Shown piece after piece: positions 1 through 5,554 of a DNA stretch of 5,554 nt (its first letter is position 1; every line of letters starts with the position of its first letter). Made by a program: the position numbers and the translations under genes. The notes under the pieces are model-generated. The model had not been told where the DNA came from and did not search any database. It was given only the letters and a program-made list of their open reading frames with translations. Source of the stretch: an uncultured Nitrospirota bacterium (GTDB taxonomy: Bacteria; Nitrospinota; Nitrospinia; SZUA-224); the NCBI GenBank assembly GCA_913009285.1, contig CAJVYE010000090.1, forward strand, positions 1-5,554, written 5' to 3'.

Positions 1-42
1 AAAGAAAAGAGGCTATATTTTCTAACCTCACTAAAAGGATTT

Positions 43-48
43 AGGGGG
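43..48 (+). promoter_or_regulatory. Ribosome binding site for birA
   Basis: AGGGGG lies 6 nt before the GTG at 55. It decides the start: an in-frame TAG at 49-51 closes the frame just upstream, so GTG 55 is the most distal possible start. The next usable codon, TTG 142, has no well-spaced Shine-Dalgarno. Confidence 0.6.
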
Positions 49-54
49 TAGACC

Positions 55-882
55 GTGGAGGAATTTTCTGAAGAAGAATTAAATCGTCAATCGAAAATCG
101 AAAATCGAAAATCGAAAATAAAGAGAGGTCTCTCAACAGGATTGATCGGTTCAGAGATACATCTATTTGAAGATGTCATATCGACAAATGAAGTAGCAAA
201 AGGATTTGCTTCAGAAGGAAAAAAGGAAGGAACAGTTATCATATCTGAATCCCAGAGTAAAGGAAAGGGAAGAGCAGGTCGTTCATGGTTATCGCCAAAG
301 GGGGTAGGGATTTACTTATCAGTTATCCTGAAACCTAATATACCCTCTGCTGATGTATCACAACTTACACTTGTTGCCGGGGTTGCCGCTGCCCAGGCGA
401 TCGAGGATGTATCCCGTCTTTTAGTATCAATCAAATGGCCTAACGATCTCATGATCGGAAAAAAGAAGTTAGGAGGTATCCTCTTAGAGACAGGGTCTAC
501 AGGTAGTACCCTCAATTATGTAATTATCGGTATAGGGATAAATGTAAACACAGATATATCCTCCTTTACCCAGGAGGTGAGATCGACTGCCACCTCGATC
601 AAGGATGAGAAAGGGGTATCTCTAAAACGCATTAGATTAATCCGCAGACTCCTTGAAAGGCTGGATGACTGGTATGAGATATATATATCAGGTGGAATTG
701 GGGATGTCATAGAGGCATGGTCTGATCTCTCCAATACCCTTAATCACCATATTGTAGTCACATCCTCTGATAGGATTACTAAGGGGGTAGCAGTGGGCAT
801 TAGCCATAATGGGGCGCTCCTCGTGAAACAGGCTGATGGATGTGTAGAGGAGGTAATGGAAGGGGATGTTACAAGAACATAA
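55..882 (+). CDS. birA: Biotin-[acetyl-CoA-carboxylase] ligase, catalytic type without HTH domain
   Basis: Biotin-protein ligase: it activates biotin with ATP to biotinyl-5'-AMP and transfers it to the carrier lysine of biotin-dependent carboxylases in the cytoplasm. Visible motifs over 275 residues are STN (43-45), the biotin/AMP loop GKGRAGRSW (70-78; consensus GRGRRGRxW, so two positions differ), KWPND (127-131), KKLGGILLE (137-145, with K138 at the position of the active-site lysine of E. coli BirA) and GIGINV (159-164). The C-terminal SH3-like domain spans about 229-275. The catalytic fold begins near residue 25 (GLSTGLIG), so there is no room for the winged-helix repressor domain; the enzyme should not repress biotin genes directly. 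Residues 1-23 are a polar, charged extension, about 9-10 residues of it encoded by a tandem heptamer repeat. The GTG start is supported by the preceding AGGGGG. The 3' end converges on the next gene with a 31-nt gap. Confidence 0.95.
   Translation: MEEFSEEELNRQSKIENRKSKIKRGLSTGLIGSEIHLFEDVISTNEVAKGFASEGKKEGTVIISESQSKGKGRAGRSWLSPKGVGIYLSVILKPNIPSADVSQLTLVAGVAAAQAIEDVSRLLVSIKWPNDLMIGKKKLGGILLETGSTGSTLNYVIIGIGINVNTDISSFTQEVRSTATSIKDEKGVSLKRIRLIRRLLERLDDWYEIYISGGIGDVIEAWSDLSNTLNHHIVVTSSDRITKGVAVGISHNGALLVKQADGCVEEVMEGDVTRT
91..118 (+). repeat. Perfect 4 x 7-bp tandem repeat (TCGAAAA) in the birA N-terminus
   Basis: Four exact copies of TCGAAAA lie at 91-97, 98-104, 105-111 and 112-118. The preceding 7 bases (TCGTCAA, 84-90) look like a degenerate fifth copy. 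The array falls within codons 13-22 of birA as called, encoding an SKIENRKSKI-like stretch outside the catalytic fold. Because 7 is not a multiple of 3, gain or loss of one unit would shift the frame between GTG 55 and the catalytic domain. Such short heptamer arrays usually sit between genes, so the array may mark a recent extension of the reading frame into a former spacer. Confidence 0.9.
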
Positions 883-913
883 AATTAGGAGCCCCTATCC
901 AGTTATGCATAAT

Positions 914-3028
914 TCAAAAAGGCCTATCTCTTTTATCCATGCCTTTTAATATCGCCAGGTTCTTAGATGCATTTTGAAAGGTTGGATCGAGTTTTAGGCA
1001 GGTTTTCCACTCCTGTTCTGCCTCAAGGTATTTCTTTTTTTTGAAATAGATGCTGGCTAAATTATTTCTGAGAATTACATTTTGTGGAAAGCTTTCAACA
1101 CCCCTTTTAAAGATCTTTTCTGCCTTATCCAGCTTGCCTGAATTTAGATATAAATAACCTAAATCATTAAAGAATTCGAGGTCTCTTGGATCTTTTTTAA
1201 GTGCTTTTTCAAAGTATTTGAGTGCATTGCTAAGATCTTTATTCATCATCAATCTTTTTCCCTTCAGATAATCTCTTCGCCATGAAAGATCAACTTTAAG
1301 TGATGAAGCAATTTGTGGATTTTTAGCAATAAATTCCATTTTACCGTGATTTATCTGCAATAATCTTTTTGCCTCTTCATGATCTGGGCTCAATTCCAGA
1401 AGTTTCTCAAATTGCTGGATCGATTTTTTGAGTTCCATGTTTTCAGTATATATCTTAGCCAGATAAAAGCGGGGATAGATAGCATCAGGAGCGGCAGATA
1501 TAATCTCCTCAAAAAATGCAATCCCTTCTTCAACAAGTCCCATCTGCATAAATGTTGCATATAGATTCTTATTAACAACCTTATCATCAGGGTAGATACC
1601 CTCTGCCTTCTTGAATTCTGTCAATTGTTCATCATACAAACCTCTCTGCCCATAAAACACCCCCATGTTACTGCGGACCTTTAGACTCTCCGTAGATACC
1701 TTTGAAGCAGACAGAAAGAGATGATAATTATCCTTCCAGTCATTATTTCTGCTTATTGTCCTTATACTGTAAAACAGTATTAGAGAGATAAGTATACATA
1801 ATGTTATCCTTGTTAAAGGTGTTGTGAATCGTGGTTTCCATATAGCAAAGGGATAAGCCAAAAGCATTGAGAAAGCAAGAGATGGGGCATATATCAATCT
1901 TTCACCAAAGATAGTTCCAATTGGAATAATAAGGTTTGAAATCACAGAATATGTGATGACAAAAAATGTCAATCCTAAAAATATTTTAACATCCTTTTTC
2001 CTAAAAGAATAGATCAGACCCCATATAAAGATAATAGCTATAAAGATAGAAAAGAGCACCTCAAGATCACCCAAGGTCTCTTTCAGGGGGATTTGGTTAA
2101 ATGAGTAATCCACACTGAGTTTAATTGGCAATAGTAATAATATAATATATTTCAAAAACAGGGTAAGGGCTGTTAAAATACGAGGAAAAAGATCTACTGT
2201 GGCAGTTGCATTTTCAATAAAAGATATGTTTCTTATACCGACGATGTCTCCAAGTACTATGTAACGCAATCCAAAGTAACCAATTATGGGTATTAAAAAA
2301 TATATATATCTTGTTATTAAATTCTTTATAAATCTGGATAAATAGGCCTTTATATTCATCTGGAATTCCCAAACCAGATCTGTAAGTGGAGGAATAAACA
2401 AAAACGTAACTACATTTTCTTTGGAAAGTAGACCGAGAAAAAATGAAAAGATAGAAATAAATAGAAGAGATTTACTCTTATTATTAATAAAAAAGATATA
2501 GATTATCCAGGCAACAGCAAAAAAGAAAAAGGCCATTAATTCTGCCCTGCCCACAATCCCTGAGACTGCTTCAGTATGAATTGGATGAACTGCAAAGATC
2601 AAAGAAGAGATAAATGCATAAAGAGGCTCCTTGAATAAATAATAAAGGATTAAAAATACAAGGAGTGAATTTAATATGTGGATAAAGAGATTAACTATAT
2701 GGAATCCCTCTGGATCGAATTCATTAAAAAGATAATTTATGGCATAAGAAAAGACCACTAAGGGACGATATAGACCGGCATCCTTATCCACAATCCAATA
2801 ATCCGAGAGAAATATCTTTGCTGTATTACGTATATCCCTGATTAATTCATTTCTTTGGATAATAACGACGTCATCATGTGTAAATTGATTTTGAAAAGAA
2901 TTGGCATAGACAATTATAGTTAGGATGATAATGATAAGAGGATAATAAAAGAGAGTGGTATCAAATTCTTTCTTTTGTGACTGGCTATTATTTTTAGAAG
3001 AGACTTGTTTTTTTCTTTTTTTTCCCAT
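914..3028 (-). CDS. TMTC-like GT-C membrane protein with C-terminal TPR repeats (putative glycosyltransferase)
   Basis: This 704-residue protein has two parts. Residues 1-22 are a lysine-rich cytoplasmic tail (GKKRKK). Residues about 25-425 hold some 10-12 hydrophobic segments (for example 27-43, 109-131, 136-150, 162-182, 186-202, 241-260, 281-301, 325-343, 350-372, 380-397, 407-423). The first outer loop carries the acidic pair HDD (51-53), as in GT-C glycosyltransferases. YRPL (87-90), HIVN (110-113), FAVHPIHTEAV (145-155), GRAEL (160-164), LSKEN (201-205), PIKLSVDYS (301-309) and ERLIYAPSLAF (376-386) follow the order seen in TMTC/DUF1736 proteins. Residues about 449-682 contain around six TPR units (clearest at 449-482, 517-550, 615-648, 649-682), expected on the periplasmic side. 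Animal TMTC1-4 are ER O-mannosyltransferases; a lipid-phosphosugar-dependent transfer to proteins is inferred here, not shown. ATG 3028 is the first possible start after an in-frame stop at 3071-3073. No Shine-Dalgarno is visible. The gene follows the cysteine-cluster gene by 83 nt on the same strand. Confidence 0.85.
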   Translation of the reverse strand: MGKKRKKQVSSKNNSQSQKKEFDTTLFYYPLIIIILTIIVYANSFQNQFTHDDVVIIQRNELIRDIRNTAKIFLSDYWIVDKDAGLYRPLVVFSYAINYLFNEFDPEGFHIVNLFIHILNSLLVFLILYYLFKEPLYAFISSLIFAVHPIHTEAVSGIVGRAELMAFFFFAVAWIIYIFFINNKSKSLLFISIFSFFLGLLSKENVVTFLFIPPLTDLVWEFQMNIKAYLSRFIKNLITRYIYFLIPIIGYFGLRYIVLGDIVGIRNISFIENATATVDLFPRILTALTLFLKYIILLLLPIKLSVDYSFNQIPLKETLGDLEVLFSIFIAIIFIWGLIYSFRKKDVKIFLGLTFFVITYSVISNLIIPIGTIFGERLIYAPSLAFSMLLAYPFAIWKPRFTTPLTRITLCILISLILFYSIRTISRNNDWKDNYHLFLSASKVSTESLKVRSNMGVFYGQRGLYDEQLTEFKKAEGIYPDDKVVNKNLYATFMQMGLVEEGIAFFEEIISAAPDAIYPRFYLAKIYTENMELKKSIQQFEKLLELSPDHEEAKRLLQINHGKMEFIAKNPQIASSLKVDLSWRRDYLKGKRLMMNKDLSNALKYFEKALKKDPRDLEFFNDLGYLYLNSGKLDKAEKIFKRGVESFPQNVILRNNLASIYFKKKKYLEAEQEWKTCLKLDPTFQNASKNLAILKGMDKRDRPF

Positions 3029-3046
3029 AACTAGATGCCGGATGAG

Positions 3047-3060
3047 ATGACAAATGACAA
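3047..3060 (-). repeat. Two tandem 7-bp units between the cysteine-cluster and TMTC-like genes
   Basis: ATGACAA occurs twice back to back on the plus strand (TTGTCAT twice on the coding strand), 19 nt upstream of the TMTC-like start. With two copies this could be chance. It is noted because the window also has a four-copy heptamer array of different sequence in birA. The rest of the 83-nt gap shows no convincing promoter or terminator. Confidence 0.4.
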
Positions 3061-3111
3061 GATATTGCTTTTAAAATCTGTAAAAACATTAACACAAAAA
3101 TCAGGAAAATT

Positions 3112-3753
3112 TCAACCTTTCTTCTTGATTTTTTTGTCAAAATCCCACATTTTATCAGCCAGCTTGTTCCAGTTGCAGGTCTGAATAAGTGTGACCATTT
3201 TGTGCATTGCCCCTTTTTCAATAGCATCCATTCTTTCATATTCATCTTTCATTCCATAGAAGGGAAGCATAATGAAAAAGGCCTGATCTACATACTCCTT
3301 TATTGGTGATAGCACATCTTCTCTCCTGGTGTAATAAGGGTCTTCGTCTTCATTGCACATCCTGTTGAAGACGACAAACTGCCTACATGAAATAGGTCGC
3401 ATTGGGTGCACCAGACATGACCCCCCCGCCAGAAAGGGACAAGGATCGCCTTCTTTGTGGTTTTTAAGTTGCTTCTTGATTATCTCTCGCTTAGGCCCGC
3501 CCACCTTTTCTGTGACATACCAGGAAATGCCTACCAGCTCCAGTGGATAGACCGGGATGTCTTTGTGAGTTTTACAGCAGTTTGAGCATCCCTTATTGCA
3601 GGCCACCCTTTGGCCCTTCTCCTCCTCCATCTTAATGACGTCTGCAATGCCTTTGTCCACAATGTAATAAGCATCTACGAGCATGGGGAGCCAGGAATGG
3701 ACCGTCTCATCAATCATAAAGGATAACCTTTTGGGCCTTAGATAACTTGTCAT
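3112..3753 (-). CDS. YkgJ-family cysteine-cluster protein (putative metal-binding)
   Basis: This is a 213-residue soluble protein with the cysteine signature of the CxxCxxCC/YkgJ family (zinc/iron-chelating domain). C52, C56, C59 and C60 form the first cluster (CNKGCSNCC, a CxxxCxxCC spacing). C105 (DPCPFL), C113 (GSCLVHP), C123 (RPISCRQF) and C133 form the second half. The PCPFL...C.....RP..CR pattern is the typical second motif of the family. The biochemical role of the family is poorly defined; metal or Fe-S binding is inferred from the cysteines. There is no signal peptide, so it is probably cytoplasmic. ATG 3753 is chosen over the internal Met 13 because AAGGAGGTG lies just upstream. The gene is visibly richer in G+C than the TMTC-like gene behind it. 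The two may be co-transcribed from the promoter at 3773-3801, since no terminator is seen in the 83-nt gap. Confidence 0.88.
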   Translation of the reverse strand: MTSYLRPKRLSFMIDETVHSWLPMLVDAYYIVDKGIADVIKMEEEKGQRVACNKGCSNCCKTHKDIPVYPLELVGISWYVTEKVGGPKREIIKKQLKNHKEGDPCPFLAGGSCLVHPMRPISCRQFVVFNRMCNEDEDPYYTRREDVLSPIKEYVDQAFFIMLPFYGMKDEYERMDAIEKGAMHKMVTLIQTCNWNKLADKMWDFDKKIKKKG

Positions 3754-3757
3754 AGCA

Positions 3758-3766
3758 CACCTCCTT
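3758..3766 (-). promoter_or_regulatory. Strong ribosome binding site for the cysteine-cluster gene
   Basis: AAGGAGGTG on the minus strand is a near-perfect anti-16S match. Its GGAGG core sits 6 nt from ATG 3753. It fixes the start and is the strongest such site in the window. Confidence 0.9.
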
Positions 3767-3772
3767 GTGATT

Positions 3773-3801
3773 ATTTTACTAAATATCTGATATTATTTCA
3801 A
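3773..3801 (-). promoter_or_regulatory. Sigma-70-like promoter for the cysteine-cluster gene
   Basis: On the minus strand, TTGAAA (3801-3796) and TAAAAT (3778-3773) are separated by exactly 17 nt, each 5/6 to consensus. Initiation about 7 nt downstream would fall at or next to the Shine-Dalgarno, giving a leader of only about 13 nt. That is short but workable; otherwise the true start point lies further upstream. Confidence 0.55.
3782..3794. promoter_or_regulatory. 13-bp palindrome in the promoter spacer, possible operator
   Basis: AATATC-T-GATATT is a perfect 6-bp inverted repeat around one base, lying between the -35 and -10 boxes of the minus-strand promoter. A second, shorter inverted repeat (TTTCA-AATC-TGAAA, 3796-3809) overlaps the -35 box. 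The placement suits a repressor site, but AT-rich palindromes of this size also arise by chance, and no regulator is encoded next to it. Confidence 0.35.
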
Positions 3802-3870
3802 ATCTGAAAAGAGGAAAAAGATGGGGGCTTGATTATTTGTGTTAAAAGCCCTTTTCTTTTACTGATTCTT

Positions 3871-3899
3871 TTGATATAACTATCATAATCTAGTATATG
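3871..3899 (+). promoter_or_regulatory. Possible weak promoter for coaX
   Basis: TTGATA (3871-3876), then 17 nt, then TATATG (3894-3899), about 50 nt before coaX. The -10 box lacks the usual final T. CATAAT at 3884-3889 is an alternative -10 but has a poor -35. Because the next gene upstream on this strand is birA, more than 3 kb away, coaX needs a promoter in this 194-nt spacer; which of these boxes is used cannot be decided. Confidence 0.3.
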
Positions 3900-3947
3900 T
3901 CAACTTTGTCGATATTATAAAATTGTAAATTTAACAGGGGCATTACT

Positions 3948-4718
3948 ATGTTACTCGTAATGGATGTTGGAAATACAAATATTGTACTTGGTCTCTATGA
4001 CAAAAAAGAGCTGATTATCCACTTTCGTATCAGTACAAAGAGGGATTGGACATCCGATGAATATGGTCTTCTTATCAGGAATCTTTTATCATTCAACAAT
4101 ATAGATTTCAAAAGGATAAAAGACGCTATTATCTCCTGTGTTGTCCCCCCAGTACTTCCTGCTATAGAAGATATAATAAATAGATACTTTCATATCACTC
4201 CACTGATAGTAGGTCCAGGGATAAAGACAGGGATATCTATCCTCTATGATGATCCAAGGGATGTAGGTGCAGACAGGATAGTCAATGCCGCTGCTGGCTA
4301 TGAAGAATATGGGGGGCCACTGATCATAGTCGATTTTGGTACAGCAGTTACCTTTGATGTCATATCAAAGAAGGGGGAGTACTTGGGTGGTATAATATTT
4401 CCCGGGATCATCATATCCTCAGAGGCACTCTTTAAATACACAGCAAGACTCCCGAGGGTAGAGATGACAAGACCTGAGACAGTTATAGGGAGAAGTACTG
4501 TCGGAAGTATTAAGAGTGGGATCATATTCGGCTATGCTGAAATGGTTGATGGGATCGTCAACAGAATAAAGAGAGAGATTAAGGGAAATCCTTATGTCCT
4601 TGCAACCGGCGGGCTTGTTCCCCTGATCGCCTCAGAATCAAGTGTGATTAAAAAGGTTGATCCCTTCCTCACCCTAAAGGGCCTAAAGATCATCTTTGAT
4701 AGGAATAAATCGGACTGA
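3948..4718 (+). CDS. coaX: Type III pantothenate kinase
   Basis: Phosphorylates pantothenate to 4'-phosphopantothenate with ATP, the first step of CoA synthesis, in the cytoplasm. Over 256 residues, the family's usual length, it has the ASKHA-fold signatures: DVGNTN (6-11, phosphate-binding loop with D6), DVGADRI (105-111, with D109 in the pantothenate-binding region), DFGTAVT (129-135, with catalytic-region D129), GGIIFPG (147-153), T184 in STVGSIKSG, and ATGGL (219-223). Type III enzymes typically need a monovalent cation and are not feedback-inhibited by CoA (family knowledge). The start is ATG 3948, preceded by AGGGG at 3936-3940 with 7-nt spacing; the MLLVMDVGNTN beginning matches the family. 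It is often a neighbour of birA, but here stands alone, divergent from the cysteine-cluster gene and with its own presumed promoter. Confidence 0.96.
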   Translation: MLLVMDVGNTNIVLGLYDKKELIIHFRISTKRDWTSDEYGLLIRNLLSFNNIDFKRIKDAIISCVVPPVLPAIEDIINRYFHITPLIVGPGIKTGISILYDDPRDVGADRIVNAAAGYEEYGGPLIIVDFGTAVTFDVISKKGEYLGGIIFPGIIISSEALFKYTARLPRVEMTRPETVIGRSTVGSIKSGIIFGYAEMVDGIVNRIKREIKGNPYVLATGGLVPLIASESSVIKKVDPFLTLKGLKIIFDRNKSD

Positions 4719-4782
4719 AAATAAATAGCTTCACATTTTCCCATCCTATCTTTAGACCATCATTGACCAGCACTCAACTTTT

Positions 4783-4803
4783 TTAAAGAAAAAATTCTTT
4801 TAA
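4783..4803 (+). terminator. AT-rich hairpin after coaX, possible weak terminator
   Basis: AAAGAA (4785-4790), a 4-nt loop and TTCTTT (4795-4800) form a perfect 6-bp stem, extendable by TTA/TAA with one bulged base. The stem has only one G-C pair and no separate T-run follows, so it is not a convincing intrinsic terminator. It is the only hairpin I found between coaX and the next promoter. Confidence 0.25.
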
Positions 4804-4818
4804 GGTATGATATCAGAC

Positions 4819-4847
4819 TTGAAAGAGACAGGTTTATACAGTATATT
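4819..4847 (+). promoter_or_regulatory. Sigma-70-like promoter for the PrsR-type regulator
   Basis: TTGAAA (4819-4824) and TATATT (4842-4847) are separated by exactly 17 nt, each 5/6 to consensus. The expected start near 4854 gives a leader of about 30 nt before ATG 4884. No sigma-54 -24/-12 element (TGGCAC-N5-TTGC type) is visible, so the sigma-54 activator gene itself appears to be read by the housekeeping sigma factor, independently of coaX. Confidence 0.55.
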
Positions 4848-4883
4848 AATTTAAAGATAATTATTTATAATGTTGATGTAACC

Positions 4884-5554
4884 ATGGAAAAAGAAAAGAT
4901 ATTAATAGTTGATGATGAAGAGCATATAGGAAAACAGATGAGATGGGCATTGTCCCAGGAGTACGAAATATATCTTGCCGGGAATAGTGACGAGACTATA
5001 AGGATATTGAACAATGAACATCCTTCTGTAATAACCCTCGATCTTGGTCTCCCCCCAAATCCAAGAGATGCATCAATAGGTCTTAAATTACTTGAGCAGA
5101 TCATGCAGTTCGATCGAACCATAAAGGTAATAGTCATTTCAGGAAATGAGGAGAAGCAAAATGCCTTGAAGGCTATAGATATAGGTGCTTATGATTATTA
5201 TTATAAACCTATAGATGTAGATGAAATCAGGCTAATCCTGAGGCGTGCATTACATATTCAAAAGCTCGAAAGGGAAAATCGTGAACTCCATGGAATGGTT
5301 GAAAGAGAGGGAAGGTTTGGGGAGATGATAGGGACAGAACCTAAAATGCAGGCCATCTTCACTTCTATGAGAAAGGTTGCTACTACAAATGTGTCGGTCC
5401 TGATTACGGGTGAGAGTGGCACAGGGAAGGAGATGACTGCTAAAGAGATTCATAGGAATAGCTACAGATCTGAAAAGCCATTCTCTGTGATCAACTGTGG
5501 GGCAATACCTGAGAATCTCCTAGAGAGTGAACTCTTCGGACATGAAAAGGGGGC
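4884..5554 (+). CDS. prsR: PrsR-type sigma-54-dependent response regulator (5' part, runs off the window)
   Basis: The first 223 codons, open to the window edge, encode an NtrC-like regulator. The receiver domain (about 5-122) has acidic residues D10 and D11, phospho-acceptor D53 in TLDLGLPPNP, S86 and K108 (YYYKP). A linker helix rich in charges follows (about 124-143). The AAA+ sigma-54 interaction domain starts near 145 (FGEMIGTEPKM), with Walker A GESGTGKE (176-183), NCGAIPENLLESELFGHEKG (204-223) and then the beginning of GAFTGA, where the sequence ends. The longer loop after D53 (LPPNPRDASIGLKLLEQI) is characteristic of the PEP-CTERM-box response regulator family (PrsR) rather than generic NtrC. 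Such proteins, usually about 450 residues with a C-terminal Fis-type HTH, accompany exosortase/PEP-CTERM and exopolysaccharide loci. ATG 4884 fits the family N-terminus, but no clear Shine-Dalgarno precedes it. The kinase partner is not in the window. Confidence 0.88.
   Translation, partial: MEKEKILIVDDEEHIGKQMRWALSQEYEIYLAGNSDETIRILNNEHPSVITLDLGLPPNPRDASIGLKLLEQIMQFDRTIKVIVISGNEEKQNALKAIDIGAYDYYYKPIDVDEIRLILRRALHIQKLERENRELHGMVEREGRFGEMIGTEPKMQAIFTSMRKVATTNVSVLITGESGTGKEMTAKEIHRNSYRSEKPFSVINCGAIPENLLESELFGHEKG

Noticed and set aside
1..51. Open frame ending in TAG at 49-51 (another frame ends in TAG at 42-44), possibly the 3' end of an upstream gene.
   Set aside because: Only 13-16 codons are visible, two frames fit equally well, and the residues match no family I recognise; not enough to annotate.
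678..689. GATATATATATC 12-bp palindrome inside birA.
   Set aside because: It encodes YEIYIS within the open frame and is plausibly chance in AT-rich codons; no regulatory context.
883..913. TAGG-AGCC-CCTA mini-hairpin (886-897) and TTATGCATAA palindrome (903-912) between the convergent birA and TMTC-like genes, considered as a bidirectional terminator.
   Set aside because: The stem is only 4 bp, no proper T-run follows in either direction, and the palindrome has no loop; too weak to call.
2994..3245. 83-codon minus-strand open frame spanning the gap between the cysteine-cluster and TMTC-like genes.
   Set aside because: It overlaps the well-supported cysteine-cluster gene in another frame, has no ribosome binding site and no recognisable motif; a shadow frame.
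3421..3427. C7 tract (G7 on the coding strand) in the cysteine-cluster gene, considered as a phase-variable homopolymer.
   Set aside because: It encodes part of the family-typical Gly-Gly before C113, and 7 bases is at the lower limit for such switching.
4719..4883. Riboswitch or small RNA in the coaX-prsR spacer.
   Set aside because: Apart from the AT-rich hairpin and the promoter, no conserved stem set or GC-rich structure is visible.
4865..5137. 90-codon minus-strand open frame opposite the PrsR-type gene.
   Set aside because: It lies antisense to a clear receiver domain and its residues show no family pattern; a shadow of the real gene.

Overview
The window is bacterial chromosome of moderate-to-low G+C with compact genes, Shine-Dalgarno sites and sigma-70-like promoters. 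It contains a PrsR-type (PEP-CTERM-associated) response regulator, a bacterial TMTC-like membrane protein, a stand-alone biotin ligase and a type III pantothenate kinase. This gene set suggests a Gram-negative, probably environmental bacterium of the deltaproteobacterial/Nitrospirota kind. That is inference from gene content only; there is no rRNA or other strong taxonomic marker.

Layout: (1) 55-882, plus strand, is birA, a biotin-protein ligase without an N-terminal DNA-binding domain. Its N-terminus runs through a perfect 4 x 7-bp tandem repeat. (2) 914-3028, minus strand and convergent with birA, is a 704-residue polytopic membrane protein with C-terminal TPRs, resembling TMTC/GT-C glycosyltransferases. 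(3) 3112-3753, minus strand and just upstream of the TMTC-like gene, is a CxxxCxxCC (YkgJ-type) cysteine-cluster protein. It has a very good ribosome binding site and a promoter containing a 13-bp palindrome. (4) 3754-3947 is a divergent intergenic region. (5) 3948-4718, plus strand, is coaX. (6) 4719-4883 is an intergenic region with a weak hairpin and a well-formed sigma-70-like promoter. (7) 4884-5554, plus strand, is the first half of a sigma-54-dependent response regulator of the PrsR type, cut by the window edge inside its GAFTGA motif.

How the genes relate: birA and coaX serve cofactor metabolism (biotin attachment and CoA synthesis) and are adjacent or even fused in several bacteria. 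Here they lie on the same strand but are separated by an oppositely oriented two-gene unit. PrsR-type regulators are known from genomes with PEP-CTERM/exosortase and exopolysaccharide loci, so a surface-polysaccharide or protein-sorting region may begin just to the right. The TMTC-like protein could belong to the same cell-envelope theme, but nothing in the window proves this. I see no tRNA, rRNA, CRISPR array, IS element or clearly new multi-gene system. The most interesting items are the TMTC-like protein, the repeat in the birA N-terminus and the split birA/coaX arrangement.
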